Positions 29,420 through 37,056 of a DNA stretch of 37,056 nt are shown here, one piece after another (positions within the stretch are counted from its first letter, which is position 1; the number at the start of each line of letters is the position of its first letter). A program made the translations under genes and the position numbers. The stretch comes from Nonomuraea antri (GTDB taxonomy: Bacteria; Actinomycetota; Actinomycetes; Streptosporangiales; Streptosporangiaceae): NCBI RefSeq assembly GCF_013283785.1, contig NZ_JABCPZ010000097.1, forward strand, positions 1-37,056. The letters are read 5' to 3'. The notes below the pieces were generated by a model. The model saw only the letters and a program-made list of their open reading frames with translations. It was not told the origin of the DNA and did not search any database.

Positions 29420-30496
29420 GTGGATAGGAGTCTGGACGACCGTCGTCGCGAGGCCCTGGCCGCTGTGGCGCCGGGCACACCACTGCGCGACGGGCTGGAG
29501 CGGATCCTGCGCGGGCAGACCGGCGGGCTCATCGTGCTCGGCTACAACCCGTCCGTCGAAGCCGTGTGCAGCGGCGGTTTCCAGCTCGACGTCGACTTCT
29601 CCGCCACCCGGCTGCGCGAGCTGGCCAAGATGGACGGCGCGATCGTGGTCAGCAACGACCAGAAGATCGTCCGGGCGGCCGTGCACCTGGTGCCCGACCC
29701 GTCCATCGCCACCGACGAGTCCGGCACCCGCCACCGCACCGCCCAGCGCGTGGCCAGGCAGACCGGCCTGCCGATCATCGCGATCAGCAAGTCGATGCGG
29801 ATCATCGCGCTCTACCTCGACGGCATCCGATACGTGCTGGAGGAGTCGGCCGCCATCCTGTCCAAGGCCAACCAGGCCCTGGCCACGCTCGAACGCTACA
29901 AGCACCGGCTCGACGAGGTGTCGGGCACGCTGTCGGCGCTGGAGATCGAAGACCTGGTGACCGTGCGCGACGTGGCGGCCGTGGCGCAGCGGCTGGAGAT
30001 GGTCCGGCGCATCTCCGACGAGATCAAGGGCTACGTGGTGGAGCTCGGCACCGATGGGCGGCTGCTGTCGCTGCAGCTCGACGAGCTGGTCGCGGGCGTC
30101 GACTCCGAGCGGGAGCTGGTCATCCGCGACTACCTCCCGGCCCCGTCCGGGCGGCGGCACAAGCGGCTGACCGAGGCCCTGCACGACCTCGACAAGTTGT
30201 CGGGCAACGACCTGCTCGACCTGTCGGCCGTGGCGCAGCTCATCGGGCACGGCGGGAACGAGTCGCTCGACAGCCCGGTCAGCCCGCGCGGCTTCCGCCT
30301 GCTGGCCAAGGTGCCCAGGCTGCCCGCCACGGTCGTCGACCGGCTGGTCAACCACTTCGGCGGGCTGCAGAAGCTGCTGGCGGCCAGCATCGACGATCTG
30401 CAGGCCGTGGGCGGGGTGGGCGAGTCCCGGGCGCGCAGCGTCCGCGAGGGGCTGTCACGCCTCGCCGAGTCGTCCATACTCGAACGCTACGTCTGA
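29420..30496 (+). CDS. disA: DNA integrity scanning protein DisA, diadenylate cyclase
   Basis: This protein makes cyclic di-AMP from two ATP and scans DNA for branched structures. The catalytic DGA motif is at 72-74 (KMDGAIVVS) and RHR at 104-106 (GTRHRTAQR). A helical linker and a C-terminal helix-hairpin-helix DNA-binding domain (DLQAVGGVGESRARSVREGL) follow. A frame is open from a TTG at 29375 that overlaps the radA stop, and GTG 29396 is also possible. I prefer GTG 29420, which gives 358 residues, the length I recall for the mycobacterial protein; TAAGCT at 29386-29391 could be its own -10. Branch migration by RadA and scanning by DisA are functionally linked. Confidence 0.95.
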   Translation: MDRSLDDRRREALAAVAPGTPLRDGLERILRGQTGGLIVLGYNPSVEAVCSGGFQLDVDFSATRLRELAKMDGAIVVSNDQKIVRAAVHLVPDPSIATDESGTRHRTAQRVARQTGLPIIAISKSMRIIALYLDGIRYVLEESAAILSKANQALATLERYKHRLDEVSGTLSALEIEDLVTVRDVAAVAQRLEMVRRISDEIKGYVVELGTDGRLLSLQLDELVAGVDSERELVIRDYLPAPSGRRHKRLTEALHDLDKLSGNDLLDLSAVAQLIGHGGNESLDSPVSPRGFRLLAKVPRLPATVVDRLVNHFGGLQKLLAASIDDLQAVGGVGESRARSVREGLSRLAESSILERYV

Positions 30497-30509
30497 GGCT
30501 TCCAGGGGT

Positions 30510-30965
30510 TCACTCGCCGTCCGAGCCGGCCGTCTCCACGTACTTCTTGAGCCTGCGCAGCAGGTACGGCCAACCGGTCGCGATGTCCATCGCCGTGGTG
30601 GTGCCGGCCGGGATGTCCAGGTGCTCCACCGTCACCGTCGAGCCCTCGGCCTCCGCCTCGATGCGCCAGATCACCCGCGAGGCGGGGTCGGCGGCCACCT
30701 GGGGGGTCCACTGCGCCGAGAAGGTCATGCTCAGCAGGTAGGGCGGTTCGGCGCGTTCGATCGTCCCGCTGATCGCCGTCCGGCCGTCCGCGAAGCGGTA
30801 GGCGTACGGGGCGCCGGGCTCCCACGTGGAGTGGATGCCGGTGTCGAAGTACCAGGCGGCCGACTCCACCGGATCCGTCAGCGCCCGCCAGATCCGGTCC
30901 GGCGTCGCGGAGATGAAGGTCTGGCGCATCTGGTCGGCCAGCGTGGGTGCGTTGCTCTCAATCAT
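30510..30965 (-). CDS. SRPBCC / AHSA1-like family protein
   Basis: This is a 151-residue START-like fold protein of the Aha1/SRPBCC group. Clear segments are ISATPDRIWRALTDPVESAAWYF, WEPGAPYAYRF, the central strand GTIERAEPPYLLSMTFSAQW and the C-terminal helix MDIATGWPYLLRRLKKYVE. Such proteins bind hydrophobic ligands or act as polyketide cyclase-like, or co-chaperone-like, factors; function is not set. The ATG at 30965 has GGAGG just upstream and is preferred over a TTG at 30986. It converges on disA with 13 bases between stops. The 234 bases upstream (30966-31199) are AT-richer and noncoding. Confidence 0.85.
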   Translation of the reverse strand: MIESNAPTLADQMRQTFISATPDRIWRALTDPVESAAWYFDTGIHSTWEPGAPYAYRFADGRTAISGTIERAEPPYLLSMTFSAQWTPQVAADPASRVIWRIEAEAEGSTVTVEHLDIPAGTTTAMDIATGWPYLLRRLKKYVETAGSDGE

Positions 30966-31144
30966 GATGCTCCTCCTCGTATCCAAAATTCACTATAGAG
31001 CCCGATATCAAGCTTGTCCGCTGCCGAGGCATTAGAGGGATTTATACACCGGATAATGCCGCTTAACCACGGAAAGGGTTATCAGAAAGCCGCTCTGACC
31101 TGCGTGAACGTTGAATTGAGAGAGAAGCGGACACTTCGCCCTGG

Positions 31145-31156
31145 TTACCATGGTAA
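31145..31156. repeat. perfect palindrome TTACCATGGTAA
   Basis: This is a 12-bp perfect palindrome in the noncoding stretch upstream of the SRPBCC gene and downstream of the surface-protein gene. It could be a regulator site; nothing identifies the protein. The same stretch holds mutually exclusive short hairpins CCGAGG/CCTCGG and GGCGGA/TCCGCC near 31163-31195, which may end transcription of the gene at 31200. Confidence 0.35.
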
Positions 31157-31199
31157 TGACCTGGCGGACCGAGGTTCCGCCATTCCTCGGCGGGGTTGA

Positions 31200-31904
31200 T
31201 CAGCGCAGGTGGAACACACCCTTGGCACTGCGCAGGCCGCCCAGGCGGGCGGTGACGACGTACGTGCCGGGCAGCGCCGCGGCCGGGGTGGCGCGGCAGT
31301 TCGCGCTCGACCTGTGCCGGTCCCAGTCGACCGCCCGCACGTACGGGACGCCTCGCTTGAGCTGCTTGAGCTCCTCGCCCGGCCCGCTCACGCAGTCCGC
31401 GGTCGACCAGATCTGGTCGGAGCCGGAGGTGATGCGTACCTCCAGCGCCCGCGGGCCGACGTCGGCCACGCACATCACCGGGCCGGCGTTCACCAGCGTG
31501 ACCAGGTAGTGGGGCCGCGCCGAGCCCCGGTAGACCCGCTCCTCGCCCTGCAGGCTCAGCACCAGGTCGTCATCGACGCACGGGGCGCCGGGGCGCCTGG
31601 GACGCGTCGGGCTCGGCGTCGGCGTCGGCGACTTCGCGGCCTTCTGTGACGCGCTCGCGCTCGGGCTCGGGCTCGCCGTGCGCGTCGCGGCCGGCGTACG
31701 CAGGCCGGCCAGCAGCGGGTCGACGGCCGGGCTGACGCTGGGCGAGGGCGAGGACTGGGCGCTGGAACGGCGTTCGGGCCCGTCGGCGCCGCTGGAGCAC
31801 GCCCACGCCACCACGGCCACCACCACCAGCACCGCCACCAGCACGCTCATCCGGCGCCGCCAGTAGACGTCACCGCCGTCGCCGCGCATCGTATCCGGGT
31901 CCAT
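31200..31904 (-). CDS. membrane-anchored Ser/Pro-rich surface protein
   Basis: This is a 234-residue hypothetical protein. A basic N-terminus with WRRRM precedes one hydrophobic segment (about 19-35, VLVAVLVVVAVVAW) ending near Cys36, which could be a membrane anchor or an atypical lipoprotein site. Residues about 45-105 are a Ser/Pro/Thr/Ala linker of cell-wall-spanning type (PSPSVSPAVDP, PSPSASASQKAAK, PTPTPSPT). The rest is a beta-rich domain with cysteines that could form disulfides (GAPCVDDD, GPVMCVADV, STADCVSG, SSANCRATP). I do not recognise the domain. It is divergent from mutY, with a 78-base gap. Confidence 0.75.
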   Translation of the reverse strand: MDPDTMRGDGGDVYWRRRMSVLVAVLVVVAVVAWACSSGADGPERRSSAQSSPSPSVSPAVDPLLAGLRTPAATRTASPSPSASASQKAAKSPTPTPSPTRPRRPGAPCVDDDLVLSLQGEERVYRGSARPHYLVTLVNAGPVMCVADVGPRALEVRITSGSDQIWSTADCVSGPGEELKQLKRGVPYVRAVDWDRHRSSANCRATPAAALPGTYVVTARLGGLRSAKGVFHLR

Positions 31905-31969
31905 ACGCCAAGCATGGTAATCAGTTGGCCACTTACAGTGACGACACGCCGCACCGCGTCATTCCGGCA

Positions 31970-31975
31970 TACCCT
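31970..31975 (+). promoter_or_regulatory. possible -10 element TACCCT, leaderless mutY start
   Basis: TACCCT is followed by seven bases and then the GTG at 31983. This is the same hexamer and spacing as before radA. Confidence 0.45.
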
Positions 31976-31982
31976 TGGGCCC

Positions 31983-32858
31983 GTGGTTGAGCCGAACGTC
32001 CTGCACGCGCCCGTTCTGGACTGGTACGCGGAGAACGCCCGCGACCTCCCCTGGCGGACCGACGAGGCGACGCCGTGGGGCGTGCTGGTGAGCGAGATCA
32101 TGCTCCAGCAGACGCCGGTCGTCCGCGTCCTGCCCGTCTGGCACGAGTGGATGGAGCGCTGGCCCACCCCCAAGCACCTGGCCGAGGAGCCGCCGGGCGA
32201 GGCGGTGCGGCACTGGGGGCGGCTCGGCTACCCGCGCCGGGCGCTGCGGCTGCACGCCTGCGCCAAGGCCATCACCGAGGAGCACGGCGGGGAGGTCCCC
32301 GCGGACCACGCCACCCTGCTGGCGCTGCCCGGGATCGGGGAGTACACCGCCGCCGCGGTGGCCAGTTTCGCCTATGGCGGGCGGCATGCCGTGCTCGACA
32401 CGAATGTCCGCAGGGTGTTCGCCAGGGCCGTGAGCGCCGAGGAGTACCCGCCCACGGCCACCTCGGCGGCCGAACGCCGGCTGGCCGAAGCGCTGCTGCC
32501 GGAGCTCGGGGCCGCGCGGTGGGGGGTCGCGGTCATGGAGCTGGGCGCGCTGGTCTGCACCGCCAGGTCCCCGCGCTGCGCCGACTGCCCGATCGCGCGA
32601 GTGTGCGCCTGGCGGCTGGCCGGCAAGCCGCCGCACGACGGGCCGCCGCGCAAGGGCCAGACGTACGCGGGCACGGACCGCCAGTGCCGCGGCCGCCTGC
32701 TCGCCGTGCTCCGCGCCGCGCACGGGCCGGTGCCGAAGGCCGCGCTCGACGTGGTGTGGGACGACGCGGTGCAGCGGGAACGGGCCCTGGACGGGTTGAT
32801 CGCGGACGGGCTGGCCGAGGTCCTCGACGACGGCACCTACCGCCTCCCCCAGTCCTGA
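31983..32858 (+). CDS. mutY: A/G-specific adenine DNA glycosylase
   Basis: This is a 291-residue base-excision repair enzyme that removes adenine opposite 8-oxoguanine. The catalytic Glu38 is in LVSEIMLQQTPV and Asp139 in VLDTNVRRVFAR. The helix-hairpin-helix is LPGIGEYTAAAVASFA. The [4Fe-4S] loop is C-x6-C-x2-C-x5-C (CTARSPRCADCPIARVC). The length fits actinobacterial MutY, which lacks most of the MutT-like C-terminal domain of the Escherichia coli enzyme; a short winged-helix-like end (VPKAALDVVW, DGLIADGLAEV) replaces it. GTG 31983 is chosen over a start at 31914 because TACCCT lies seven bases before it. Confidence 0.94.
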   Translation: MVEPNVLHAPVLDWYAENARDLPWRTDEATPWGVLVSEIMLQQTPVVRVLPVWHEWMERWPTPKHLAEEPPGEAVRHWGRLGYPRRALRLHACAKAITEEHGGEVPADHATLLALPGIGEYTAAAVASFAYGGRHAVLDTNVRRVFARAVSAEEYPPTATSAAERRLAEALLPELGAARWGVAVMELGALVCTARSPRCADCPIARVCAWRLAGKPPHDGPPRKGQTYAGTDRQCRGRLLAVLRAAHGPVPKAALDVVWDDAVQRERALDGLIADGLAEVLDDGTYRLPQS

Positions 32859-32905
32859 CCCAAGTCCGCCTCAGCCCAGGTCGGCGCGTCCGCGGCGCGG
32901 GCGGG

Positions 32906-33322
32906 TCAGCGGAGCCACGGCGGGACGGTGCGCTCGTCCCCCTTCGGCGCCAGGTCGCAGGCCTCCGGCTCCGACACCCCGCCCGGGTTGTACGCCTGCG
33001 CCCCCACCGGCCCGGCCGCGATCGCCACGAACCCGCGTTCCGCGTCCGCGAACATCTGCCGCGGCACGTCCGCCGGCAGCACCATCGTGTCACCCGGACC
33101 GACCTCGAAGGCCGCCTCGCCCAGCACCACGCGGCCGGTCCCGTCCAGCCAGGTCCACACCTGCTCGACGTCGATGGCGTGATACGGCCCCTCCATGCCG
33201 GGCTTGGCGTCCACCCGCCACAACACCTGCCCGGCCTCCCCCTGGGTGGGCGAGGCCAGTGTGGTCATGAGCCCGTTCGGCGTTTCGATCTTCCGCACGT
33301 CGGCGGACTGTACGACTGACAT
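32906..33322 (-). CDS. cupin-domain protein (first of a tandem pair)
   Basis: This is a 138-residue single-domain cupin. The first cupin motif is present as GPYHAIDVEQVWTWLDG. The second, VGPGDTMVLPADVPRQM, has Arg where cupins usually carry the last metal histidine, so metal binding may be altered or lost. The C-terminus has an extra segment (SEPEACDLAPKGDERT) before VPPWLR, absent from its neighbour. It is about half identical to the cupin at 33389-33763, so the two arose by duplication. Both probably form a unit facing the MarR gene. Ligand and reaction are unknown. Confidence 0.82.
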   Translation of the reverse strand: MSVVQSADVRKIETPNGLMTTLASPTQGEAGQVLWRVDAKPGMEGPYHAIDVEQVWTWLDGTGRVVLGEAAFEVGPGDTMVLPADVPRQMFADAERGFVAIAAGPVGAQAYNPGGVSEPEACDLAPKGDERTVPPWLR

Positions 33323-33337
33323 GCTTTCAAGTGCCTT

Positions 33338-33385
33338 TCTGTCGGTGATCAGCTCTGTCGGTGATCAGCTCTGTCGGCGATCAGT
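33338..33385. repeat. three tandem 16-bp repeats between the cupin genes
   Basis: Three copies of the 16-bp unit TCTGTCGGTGATCAGC follow each other; the third has two changes. Each copy contains TGATCA or GATCA. They occupy nearly the whole gap between the cupin genes and end inside the stop codon region of the second. Confidence 0.85.
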
Positions 33386-33388
33386 GGT

Positions 33389-33763
33389 TCAGGCGATCCA
33401 CGGCGGGACGCCGATGACGTCGCCCTCGGCCGTCAGCGCCCGGGCGCCGGCCGCGGCGGTGACGACGGCGGTGTAGCCGTCCTCGGCGGCCAGGACGCGC
33501 CGCGGCGTCCCCGCCGGCATGACGACGGTGTCGCCGGGCGCGACCGGGAAGGTCTCCTCGCCCAGTTCCACCTGGGCGCCCCCGGCGAGCCAGGTCCAGA
33601 CCTGCTCGACGTCGAAGTCGTGCGGCGGCCCGGCGGCGCCGGGCTTGGCGTCCACGCGCCACAGGGACCGCGCGGCCCCGCCCTGCGTGGGCGAGGCGAA
33701 GGTGGTCATCACCCCGGCGGGAGTCTCGGAGCGCCGGGCCTCCGTGTCACGAATGACAGTCAC
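33389..33763 (-). CDS. cupin-domain protein (second of a tandem pair)
   Basis: This is a 124-residue cupin, paralogous to the one at 32906-33322: both share MTTxASPTQG, WRVDAKPG and DVEQVWTWL. The first metal motif (GPPHDFDVEQVWTWLAG) keeps one His and one Glu; the second (VAPGDTVVMPAGTPRRVL) again has Arg at the usual histidine place. The shorter C-terminus ends VIGVPPWIA. It is the nearer gene to the MarR operator region and is probably transcribed first. A role as a small-molecule sensor or a detoxification protein under MarR control is inference. Confidence 0.82.
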   Translation of the reverse strand: MTVIRDTEARRSETPAGVMTTFASPTQGGAARSLWRVDAKPGAAGPPHDFDVEQVWTWLAGGAQVELGEETFPVAPGDTVVMPAGTPRRVLAAEDGYTAVVTAAAGARALTAEGDVIGVPPWIA

Positions 33764-33779
33764 TGCTCAAACCCCTAAG

Positions 33780-33821
33780 ATAGGCAACCACGTTGTCTAT
33801 ATAGTTAACCGGGTTGTCTAT
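33780..33821. promoter_or_regulatory. two adjoining dyads, probable MarR operators
   Basis: Four nine-base half-sites alternate in orientation: ATAGGCAAC (33780-33788), GTTGTCTAT (33792-33800), ATAGTTAAC (33801-33809) and GTTGTCTAT (33813-33821). They lie between the cupin gene and the MarR gene and reach to within one base of the MarR GTG start. TATAGT at 33800-33805 could be the MarR -10. This is a typical arrangement for a self-regulating divergent MarR repressor. Confidence 0.7.
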
Positions 33822-33822
33822 C

Positions 33823-34293
33823 GTGTCAAGCCGCCCTCCTGGGTTCGAACTGCCGCTGCGTCTCCTGCTGGCGTTCCGGGCCATCACCGACGATCTGCAC
33901 GCCGAGCTCGCCCGCCAGGGCCATCCCGACATGCGTCCCATGCACGGCTTCGCCATGCAGGCCATCGGCAGGAACGGCACCACCGCCGTCGATCTCGGCC
34001 GCACCCTGGGCGTCACCAAGCAGGCGGCGGGCAAGACCATCGAGACCCTGGAGCGCGCCGGTTACGTCGAACGCACCGCCGACCCGCACGACACCCGGCG
34101 CAAGATCGTCCGGCTCACGCCGTTCGGGATCGACGCGCTGAGCCGCTCCGCGCGCATCTTCGACGAGATCCGCGACCGCTGGGCCGCCGAGCTGGGCGAG
34201 GATCGGCTGGCCGCGCTGGAGTCCGACCTGCGCAAGGTGACGCCGCCCAACCTCTGGCGGCTGGACACGCCCGGCTGGTTCGGCACGCTCTGA
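33823..34293 (+). CDS. MarR family transcriptional regulator
   Basis: This is a 156-residue MarR-type winged-helix regulator. Visible are RLLLAFRAITDDLHAELA, then the recognition part TAVDLGRTLGVTKQAAGKTIETLE, the wing DPHDTRRKIVRLTPFG and the C-terminal dimerisation helix. The GTG at 33823 is used; a TTG at 33814 is eight bases after TATAGT and could be a leaderless start. The operator-like dyads overlap this start region. It is divergent from the cupin pair, which are its most likely targets. The inducer is unknown; MarR proteins often respond to phenolics or oxidants. Confidence 0.88.
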   Translation: MSSRPPGFELPLRLLLAFRAITDDLHAELARQGHPDMRPMHGFAMQAIGRNGTTAVDLGRTLGVTKQAAGKTIETLERAGYVERTADPHDTRRKIVRLTPFGIDALSRSARIFDEIRDRWAAELGEDRLAALESDLRKVTPPNLWRLDTPGWFGTL

Positions 34294-34355
34294 GTTGCCC
34301 GGCTGATTCGGCGCACTCTGAGTTATTGTCGGCGCGCTCCCCTATCGTCGCGATC

Positions 34356-37038
34356 ATGACGAACGCCTGGGACGACGTCCGCGCCGCCATCGACGCCGGG
34401 GCTGCCGCCGCCGTCGCGGCCCTGGTCGCCGGCCTCGATGACGTCCAGCGCCGCGAGGTGGCCCGCGAGCTGCCCGCGTATCTGCCGACGGCCGCCGAGA
34501 ACGGCCGTCGGGCCTACGAGGAGCACCGGCGGGAACGCCAGGAGCAGTGGCAAGAGCTGCAGGAACGGGCGGACCGGGCCCGCCGCTCGATCTACGACTA
34601 CCCGGAGGCGCACGTCATCCTCTCCTCAGCGGAGATCCTCAGCCGGTGGATCGAGCCCATGCGGGTGGCCGGGGCCGGCACGCTGCCCGGCGCCGCGGCC
34701 GCCGCCGCCTGGCTCGCCAAGCGTGAGTTCGTGCGTGACTGGGAGCCCGGCGAGAACGACGACGTCGCGCTGATCGTCTCGGTCGTGCGCGCGCGTCCCG
34801 CCGCCTGGCAGGCCGACCTCGCGGTACGCCTCGCGCGACGGCTGCGCGACGCCCGCCCCGAGGCCGACCGTCGGGTCAGGCTGGTCCTGGAGTTGTTACG
34901 CGTCACCGGGGCCGAACCGCCCGCGCACGACCCGCTCACGCTCGCCTGGGTCGTCGCCACCCCCGTCGCGGACCTGGCCGCCGATCCGTTGCTCGACGCG
35001 ATGGCGCCCCGGCTGTTCGAGGCGGAGCGGGCCGGCCGGCGGCTGCTCGGCGACGGCTGGGCGGAGGCGTTGTGCGCGCTGGCCACCGACGGGCGGATCA
35101 AGCGCGAGGCGTTGCTCGACGGGTGCCGCACGCGATTCCTGCGTGGCGGGCAGGCGTCCGACCTGCGGTTCTTCGTCCGGCTCCACGAGTTGCTGGCACC
35201 GGGCGACGACGAGGTGGCCCCGTACGTCCGCGACTACCTGGCGGTGCTGCCCGGCGCGCCGTCGAACGTGGCCGACCTGGCGCTCAAGCAGATCCGCCGG
35301 GTCCCGATGGATCCCGAGGACGCCGGTGAGGCCGTCGAAAGCCTGCTGTTCCGCAGCGAAGGACGGCTGGTGCGGGCCGGGCTGGCCTGGCTCGACCGGC
35401 TCATGAAGGACCACGCCGGCGGCCTCGACGCGTACGCGTCCGCCCTGGCCGTCGCGCTGACGTGCGAGTCGAGCGAGGCCCGCGAACGCGCCGCGAAGCT
35501 GGCGATCAAGCACGTGGCCCGGCTCGGCCCGGAGAGCCGCGAGATGATCACGGAGGCCGTGGAGACGCTGCCCACCGGGCACAACCGCGCGCTCGCCGCC
35601 GTGCTGCGCGGTGAAGCCGCCGAACTCCCTCGTGCCCCCGCCGCTCCCGCCCGCGCCCCAGGCCGGGCCGATTCCGCAGGAGATACGCACCCCCGAGGCG
35701 CTGGCCGAGCTGCCGCTGCCGAAGTCCGACCGGCTGACCTCGCAGGCCTGGCTGAACGCGAAGGGCTGGCTGGACTCGCAGGCCTGGCTGAACGCGGAGA
35801 TCTGGCTGGACGCCTTCGTCCGGCTGACCGCCCAGGAGCCTCGCGAACGCATGAACGCCGCGCTCGCCCGCCTCGCCCGGCGTTGCGGCGATACGCACTT
35901 CCACACCTGGCCCTGGCACGACACCCGCGACTGGGCGGCGGCCATGGCCAGGGAACTCGCCGAGCCGGGCGCCGACCCCATGGGCGTCCAGGGCATCGGC
36001 AACCGGTTGCCGAAGGTGACACACGAAACGGCCGGCCGGCTCATGCCACTGATGCGGTACGCGGAGGTGTACGAGGCGCTGTGCACGGGGGCGCTGCCGC
36101 CGTACCTGCTGGCCACCCCCACCCGCGCCAACGGCCTGCTCGACGCCGACGCGCTGGTGGAGCGCCTGGAGGGCTACGAGCGGGCCGGGGTCTCCGCGTT
36201 GCGGGTGGACCTGCGGCAGGCGTTGCTGCGCCTCGGCCGTACGGTCTCGGCCGACACGGCCGCGCGGGCCCGGCGGCTGACCTCCGACGCGGGACGCAGG
36301 GTGGCCGGCTGGCTGACCGACCGCCCCGCCGACCCGCAGGTCGTGTTACGCCTGGTGACCCGCAATGGGGGCGTCCGGATCGAGTCCGAGTTCGTCTCGG
36401 GGCCCGAGCATCGGGAGGCGCTGGGCGACCTGCTCGTCCCGCGTTTCCAGGAAGAGTCCTGCGAACGGTTGCTGGCCGTGCTCGCGGGACACCGTGACCT
36501 GGCCGCCGCGCGGGCGGCCTGGTCGCTGCGGTCGGGAGGGCCGCTGAGCAGGCCCACGCTCGACGACCTCCACCGTCTCACCGTGGCGGACGGCCCCGGC
36601 GGGCCTGGAGTGGCGCTGATCGCCGCCCACTTCCTGGTGCGGGAACCGGAGGCCACCGTGTGGCCGCTGCTGAAGCTGGCCGCCGGCGGCGGGATGCCGG
36701 GCGAGGAACTGGGCAGGCAACTCGCCGAACTGCTCGACCAGGCTCCTGACGGGCCGTCCGGGGTGCTCGCGGCGCTGCGCGAGGTGGCGGAGCGGGGGGC
36801 GTACCGGGAGATCTGGGAGGTGATGAGGGGCCTGCTGCCCGGCGGCCTGCCGGGGGACGGCGAGCGGGCCACGGTGGTGCACACGCGGATGATGACGCTG
36901 GCGGCCGACACGGCGGAGTGGGCGGGGGCGACTGGGGAGCTGACGGTGGTGGCCGAACTGGCGGGCCGCCGTCGCGGCAGCGACCTGGTGAGCCAGGCAC
37001 GCCGCCTCCACGAACAACTCACGACCAACGCGCGCTGA
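34356..37038 (+). pseudogene. large HEAT-like protein (DUF6493-like), apparently frameshifted
   Basis: From ATG 34356 the frame encodes MTNAWDDVRAAIDAG and a helical, repeat-like body (WIEPMRVAGAGTLPGAAAAAAWL, AKREFVRDW) up to GEAAELPRAP, then reads nonsense-like sequence to a stop at 36497. The continuation PPLPPAPQAGPIPQ with the rest of the body lies one frame over and ends at 37038. Dropping one C from the C5 run at 35635-35639 joins the two frames without any other change. The joined product would be about 890 residues. It resembles, from memory, actinobacterial DUF6493 proteins found near SWIM zinc-finger genes, with no known function. Alternatives are sequencing error, true decay or programmed frameshifting; a separate gene starting at GTG 35611 lacks a Shine-Dalgarno site. 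Confidence 0.7.
35740..35811 (+). repeat. two tandem 36-bp units within the large gene
   Basis: The unit encodes SQAWLNAxxWLD and occurs twice in direct tandem (35740-35775 and 35776-35811), differing at a few bases (Lys-Gly versus Glu-Ile in the variable positions). It lies about 100 bases after the frameshift and could be a recent slippage duplication or the edge of a longer Trp-repeat segment. Confidence 0.8.
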
Positions 37039-37056
37039 GACGGGCCCCTCGAACAC

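Noticed and set aside
31014..31199. 61-codon plus-strand frame in the AT-richer gap
   Set aside because: It has no ribosome site, no recognisable motif and atypical codon use, and the region looks like noncoding DNA with palindromes.
33841..33850. GGGTTCGAAC, resembling a tRNA T-loop
   Set aside because: It lies in the MarR coding sequence and no acceptor or anticodon arms can be formed around it.
1..37056. Search for CRISPR arrays, insertion sequences, integrases or toxin-antitoxin pairs
   Set aside because: No regularly spaced repeats, transposase or integrase motifs, or toxin-antitoxin-like gene pairs were seen. The tandem repeats found are short and local.

Overview
The window is GC-rich, gene-dense chromosomal DNA from an actinomycete. 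GTG and TTG starts are common, genes often overlap by four bases (ATGA or GTGA), and several genes look leaderless. The gene families (DisA next to RadA, a DivIVA-domain coiled-coil protein, a membrane EtfD-like reductase, many small GntR/MarR/MerR/TetR regulators) fit a filamentous actinobacterium, perhaps Streptosporangiaceae (Nonomuraea-like). The genus is inference only. I see no rRNA, tRNA, CRISPR array or transposase.

Region 1 (1-3.1 kb) holds a partial HD-domain protein resembling the PhnZ-type di-iron oxygenases, an MmcQ/YjbR-like protein, a LysE-family exporter and a secreted serine hydrolase of the beta-lactamase fold. Region 2 (3.1-13.1 kb) is the centrepiece: a ten-gene minus-strand operon for complete meta-cleavage degradation of 3-hydroxyanthranilate. 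In transcription order it encodes aminomuconate semialdehyde dehydrogenase, 2-oxopent-4-enoate hydratase, acetaldehyde dehydrogenase, 4-hydroxy-2-oxovalerate aldolase, 4-oxalocrotonate decarboxylase, 2-aminomuconate deaminase (RidA family), 3-hydroxyanthranilate dioxygenase, ACMS decarboxylase, a lone solute-binding lipoprotein and kynureninase. Together they would turn (3-hydroxy)kynurenine into alanine, pyruvate and acetyl-CoA. A divergent IclR-type regulator carries a 17-bp palindrome at its start codon, which is also just upstream of the operon promoter.

Region 3 (13.1-19.6 kb) has a VanZ-like membrane protein, a GntR/UTRA regulator with a small downstream protein sharing a likely operator, a convergent intergenic region with strong hairpins, a DivIVA-domain coiled-coil protein, a gamma-carbonic-anhydrase-like protein, a lipoprotein, a conserved hypothetical protein and a 53-residue protein. 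Region 4 (19.6-26.4 kb) has a CsoR copper sensor, a glycosyltransferase pair, an EtfD-like iron-sulfur reductase, and an upstream same-strand set of TIM-barrel isomerase, methyltransferase (with a ten-glycine run) and TetR regulator.

Region 5 (26.4-33 kb) has a methyltransferase, a MerR-thioredoxin pair behind a MerR-type promoter, radA-disA, an SRPBCC protein, a Ser/Pro-rich surface protein and MutY. Region 6 (32.9-37 kb) has two paralogous cupins facing a MarR regulator across four operator half-sites, then a very large DUF6493-like gene that appears frameshifted at a run of five C. No stretch longer than 300 bases is without a gene.
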